Assembly: GCA_958420075.1 (NCBI GenBank)
Contig: CATZIM010000072.1
Coordinates: forward strand, 1 to 7,856
DNA: 7,856 nt
Origin: an uncultured Clostridia bacterium
GTDB lineage: Bacteria; Bacillota; Clostridia; Lachnospirales; Anaerotignaceae
Direction of reading: 5' to 3'
In this document: positions 5,931 through 7,856 of the stretch, one piece after another
Numbering within the stretch: the first letter of the stretch is position 1
Layout: the number at the start of each line of letters is the position of its first letter
Program-made: the position numbers and the translations under genes
The notes under the pieces: model-generated
Seen by the model: only the letters and a program-made list of their open reading frames with translations
The model's database searches: none
Told to the model about the DNA's origin: nothing

Positions 5931-6629
5931 ATGTATAATATCTTGATTTGTGACGACGAAAAGGACATTGTGTCCGCTTTGTCCATTTACCTTTCTACGG
6001 AAAATTATAAAATCTTCACGGCATTTACGGGAAAAGAAGCATTGGACGTTGTTGCCCATAACGACATCCATCTGGTGCTTATGGACGTGATGATGCCACA
6101 AATGGACGGTATTTCCGCCACAGCAAAACTGCGGGAACAGTATAACATTCCCATCATCCTGCTGACAGCGAAAAGTGAGGACAGCGACAAAATCCTGGGA
6201 CTGAACATCGGCGCTGACGACTACATCACAAAGCCTTTCAATCCCATTGAGGTTTTGGCAAGGGTAAAATCCCATCTGCGCCGCTACACTTCTTTGGGCG
6301 GCATGGCAAAAAAAGCTTCCCATCTGGTCATTGGCGGCATCGATCTGGATGATGATTCCAAGACTGTTACCGTAGACGGAGAACCTGTTTCCCTGACACC
6401 CAGTGAATACAACATCCTGAAACTGCTCATGGAAAACCCCGGACGGGTATTTTCCTCCAATCAGATCTATGAACAGATCTGGAACGAGGACGCTTATGGC
6501 TCCGGCAGTGTCGTAGCCGTTCATATCCGTCACCTTCGTGAAAAAATCGAAATCAACCCTTCTGAACCCCGTTACCTGAAAGTGGTTTGGGGCTTAGGCT
6601 ATAAAATGGAGAAGGAGGCGAAGGAATGA
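5931..6629 (+). CDS. OmpR/PhoB-family response regulator (winged helix)
   Basis: A 232-aa DNA-binding response regulator of normal length. The receiver domain (about 1-117) has the acidic pair Asp8/Asp9, the phospho-acceptor Asp52 (VLMDVMMP), Thr79 (LLTAK), Tyr98 and Lys101 (TKPF), so all switch residues are present. A linker leads into a C-terminal winged helix (about 131-228) with SLTPSEYNILKLL, the recognition-helix region SVVAVHIRHLREKIE (193-207) and the final hairpin VVWGLGYKME. It would be phosphorylated by the kinase encoded next and then bind direct repeats, probably including its own TCTTAAAG sites. The start at 5931 has GGAGG 10 nt upstream. A second ATG at 5924 is out of frame and opens a 4-codon mini-ORF that ends across the true start. 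The type is VanR/ResD-like, but the stimulus and regulon cannot be read from sequence. Confidence 0.95.
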   Translation: MYNILICDDEKDIVSALSIYLSTENYKIFTAFTGKEALDVVAHNDIHLVLMDVMMPQMDGISATAKLREQYNIPIILLTAKSEDSDKILGLNIGADDYITKPFNPIEVLARVKSHLRRYTSLGGMAKKASHLVIGGIDLDDDSKTVTVDGEPVSLTPSEYNILKLLMENPGRVFSSNQIYEQIWNEDAYGSGSVVAVHIRHLREKIEINPSEPRYLKVVWGLGYKMEKEAKE

Positions 6630-7856
6630 CAAAAGTGACCCACAATCTGGGAATCAAAGTGACATGCATCTTTCTGGTGATGATCACAGGCATAACCGCC
6701 TTTTTCAGCATTGTCGGGATATTGTTCGCCGGAGAAAGCGGCATTTTCAGCGATCAGAAAAAATCCTATTATGATACGCCTTGGTGCGAAAATACCACCT
6801 ACAGTTATTCCGATAACGTGGTGCGCTGGTATATAGACGGCGCGGAACCAGAAGAAATTGCCAGCATTTTTTCCAACGGCAAAACCAATTTTGCCTTTGA
6901 GCTATATGACTACAATGGCAATCTGATTATAACCAGCGAAATGCCGGAAAAAATCGGTCTGACTACATCTTATTCTTTCTATTACAATGACGCGCGAGAT
7001 ATCAACGGCGAATATACTTATTTTGATAATGCCGTTGCTTATACCGTTGTAGGCTATGTGGCAGACCCTCTTTCAGCGCCGGATAACTACTGGCTCAGCT
7101 ACCGGCTCTATAATCTGACCATGTCATTGGGTTACTGGCTGTTCCTCATCGCCCTTGTGAGTCTGCTCATACTGGCTGCATCTTTCATTTACCTGCTTTG
7201 TGCCGCAGGGCATCGAGGAGAAAGTGAAGAAATTGTTCTGAACGTACAGGATCGCATTCCTCTGGATATTTACCTGCTGCTATGGTTTGGCATAACATCC
7301 TTGACCATGGGCATCCTTTCCGGCGGCGCTTATTACGGTGATCTGGACGTTTCCCGTATGATGTCCGTCTTTTTCGGATTTTTCATACTGGAAGCCCTCT
7401 TGCTGGCTTTGATCATGACCATGTCCACCCGTCTGAAAAAAGGCGGCTGGTGGCGGAATGCTCTTACATACTACGTCGTGAAATTTTTCTGGCAGATATG
7501 TAAAGCCATCCTCAGCACCATCGGTGACGCCATTCATGCTTTGCCCAGCACATGGAAGGTTGCAGTAGGCTGGCTGGTGGTTTCTTCCATCTATCTTACC
7601 AGCACCTATGCGGCAGGCGTTGTGATGATACTGAATTTTGTCCTGCTCATTGTGTTCTGTTCCATTGCGGCACAGTGGCAGAAACTGAGCCGAGCCAGCA
7701 AACAGCTTTCCGCCGGCAATCTGGAATATAAAGTAGATACACGCCGCATGTTCCGTTCCTTCCGCCAGCACGGGGAAGATTTGAACAATATTTCTGAAGG
7801 CATTGCCATTGCCCTGAATCAAAAAATGAAGAGTGAACGTCTGCGGACAGAGCTCA
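6626..7856 (+). CDS. Sensor histidine kinase, N-terminal 410 residues (gene cut by window edge)
   Basis: The frame from ATG 6626 is open to the window end (410 codons). It overlaps the regulator stop by 4 bp (ATGA), with AAGGAGG at 6612-6618, so it is the cognate sensor. Residues 12-35 form a first membrane span. Residues 36-166 are an outer domain of about 130 residues rich in Tyr and Asn. Further hydrophobic segments lie near 168-193, 213-236, 245-267 and 310-349 (probably two spans), with a hydrophobic stretch at 280-300. The end (about 350-410) is HAMP-like, with LSRASKQLSAGNLEYKV and then EGIAIALNQKMKSERLRTEL. In related Clostridia kinases that last segment leads directly into the NVSHDIKTPL box, so the phosphorylated His should fall just beyond the edge. 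The catalytic ATPase domain is not in view. The kinase call rests on context, the overlap and this pre-H-box segment. The signal sensed is unknown. Confidence 0.88.
   Translation, partial: MTKVTHNLGIKVTCIFLVMITGITAFFSIVGILFAGESGIFSDQKKSYYDTPWCENTTYSYSDNVVRWYIDGAEPEEIASIFSNGKTNFAFELYDYNGNLIITSEMPEKIGLTTSYSFYYNDARDINGEYTYFDNAVAYTVVGYVADPLSAPDNYWLSYRLYNLTMSLGYWLFLIALVSLLILAASFIYLLCAAGHRGESEEIVLNVQDRIPLDIYLLLWFGITSLTMGILSGGAYYGDLDVSRMMSVFFGFFILEALLLALIMTMSTRLKKGGWWRNALTYYVVKFFWQICKAILSTIGDAIHALPSTWKVAVGWLVVSSIYLTSTYAAGVVMILNFVLLIVFCSIAAQWQKLSRASKQLSAGNLEYKVDTRRMFRSFRQHGEDLNNISEGIAIALNQKMKSERLRTEL

Noticed and set aside
5880..6533. 217-aa open frame on the minus strand
   Set aside because: Antisense to the response regulator, whose phosphorylation and DNA-binding motifs are intact.
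7280..7822. 180-aa open frame on the minus strand
   Set aside because: Antisense to the kinase frame, which is open to the edge, coupled to the regulator and has coherent membrane spans.

Overview
The window looks like part of a chromosome from a Firmicute of the class Clostridia, plausibly Lachnospiraceae. The evidence is strong AGGAGG-type ribosome binding sites, sigma-A-type promoters, the tsaE-tsaB-rimI gene order, and an OmpR-type regulator/multi-membrane-span kinase pair typical of that group. This assignment is by recognition only; no search was run.

Left arm (minus strand, read from about 4290 down to 1). A good sigma-A promoter (TTGTAA, 17 bp, TATAAT) drives a short, very basic possible ORF (88 aa). 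Next come a 654-aa single-span membrane protein with an acidic cytoplasmic tail and a beta-propeller-like outer domain, then tsaE, tsaB and rimI. tsaE/tsaB overlap by 4 bp and tsaB/rimI by 8 bp. TsaE and TsaB belong to the machinery that makes the tRNA modification t6A; RimI acetylates ribosomal protein bS18. A perfect intrinsic terminator follows rimI. Immediately beyond it, with no room for its own promoter, starts a Lon-like AAA+ protease gene that runs off the left edge.

Right arm (plus strand). A second good promoter (TTTACA, 17 bp, TATACT) drives a membrane-anchored M23 (LytM-type) peptidase with a coiled coil and all expected catalytic residues, closed by a clear terminator. After about 300 bp of regulatory DNA comes a two-component operon: an OmpR/PhoB-family response regulator overlapping by 4 bp a histidine kinase that leaves the window just before its expected phospho-accepting histidine. 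Three copies of TCTTAAAG, two exactly 11 bp apart, sit next to the regulator's promoter and look like an autoregulatory operator.

The centre (3949-4451) is a divergent control region between two envelope-protein genes. Most of the window is ordinary housekeeping chromosome. I see no mobile element, CRISPR array, tRNA or rRNA. The least explained parts are the propeller-like membrane protein with its basic mini-ORF, the terminator in front of the Lon-like gene, and the kinase's unusual membrane domain. I do not see convincing evidence of a wholly new system.
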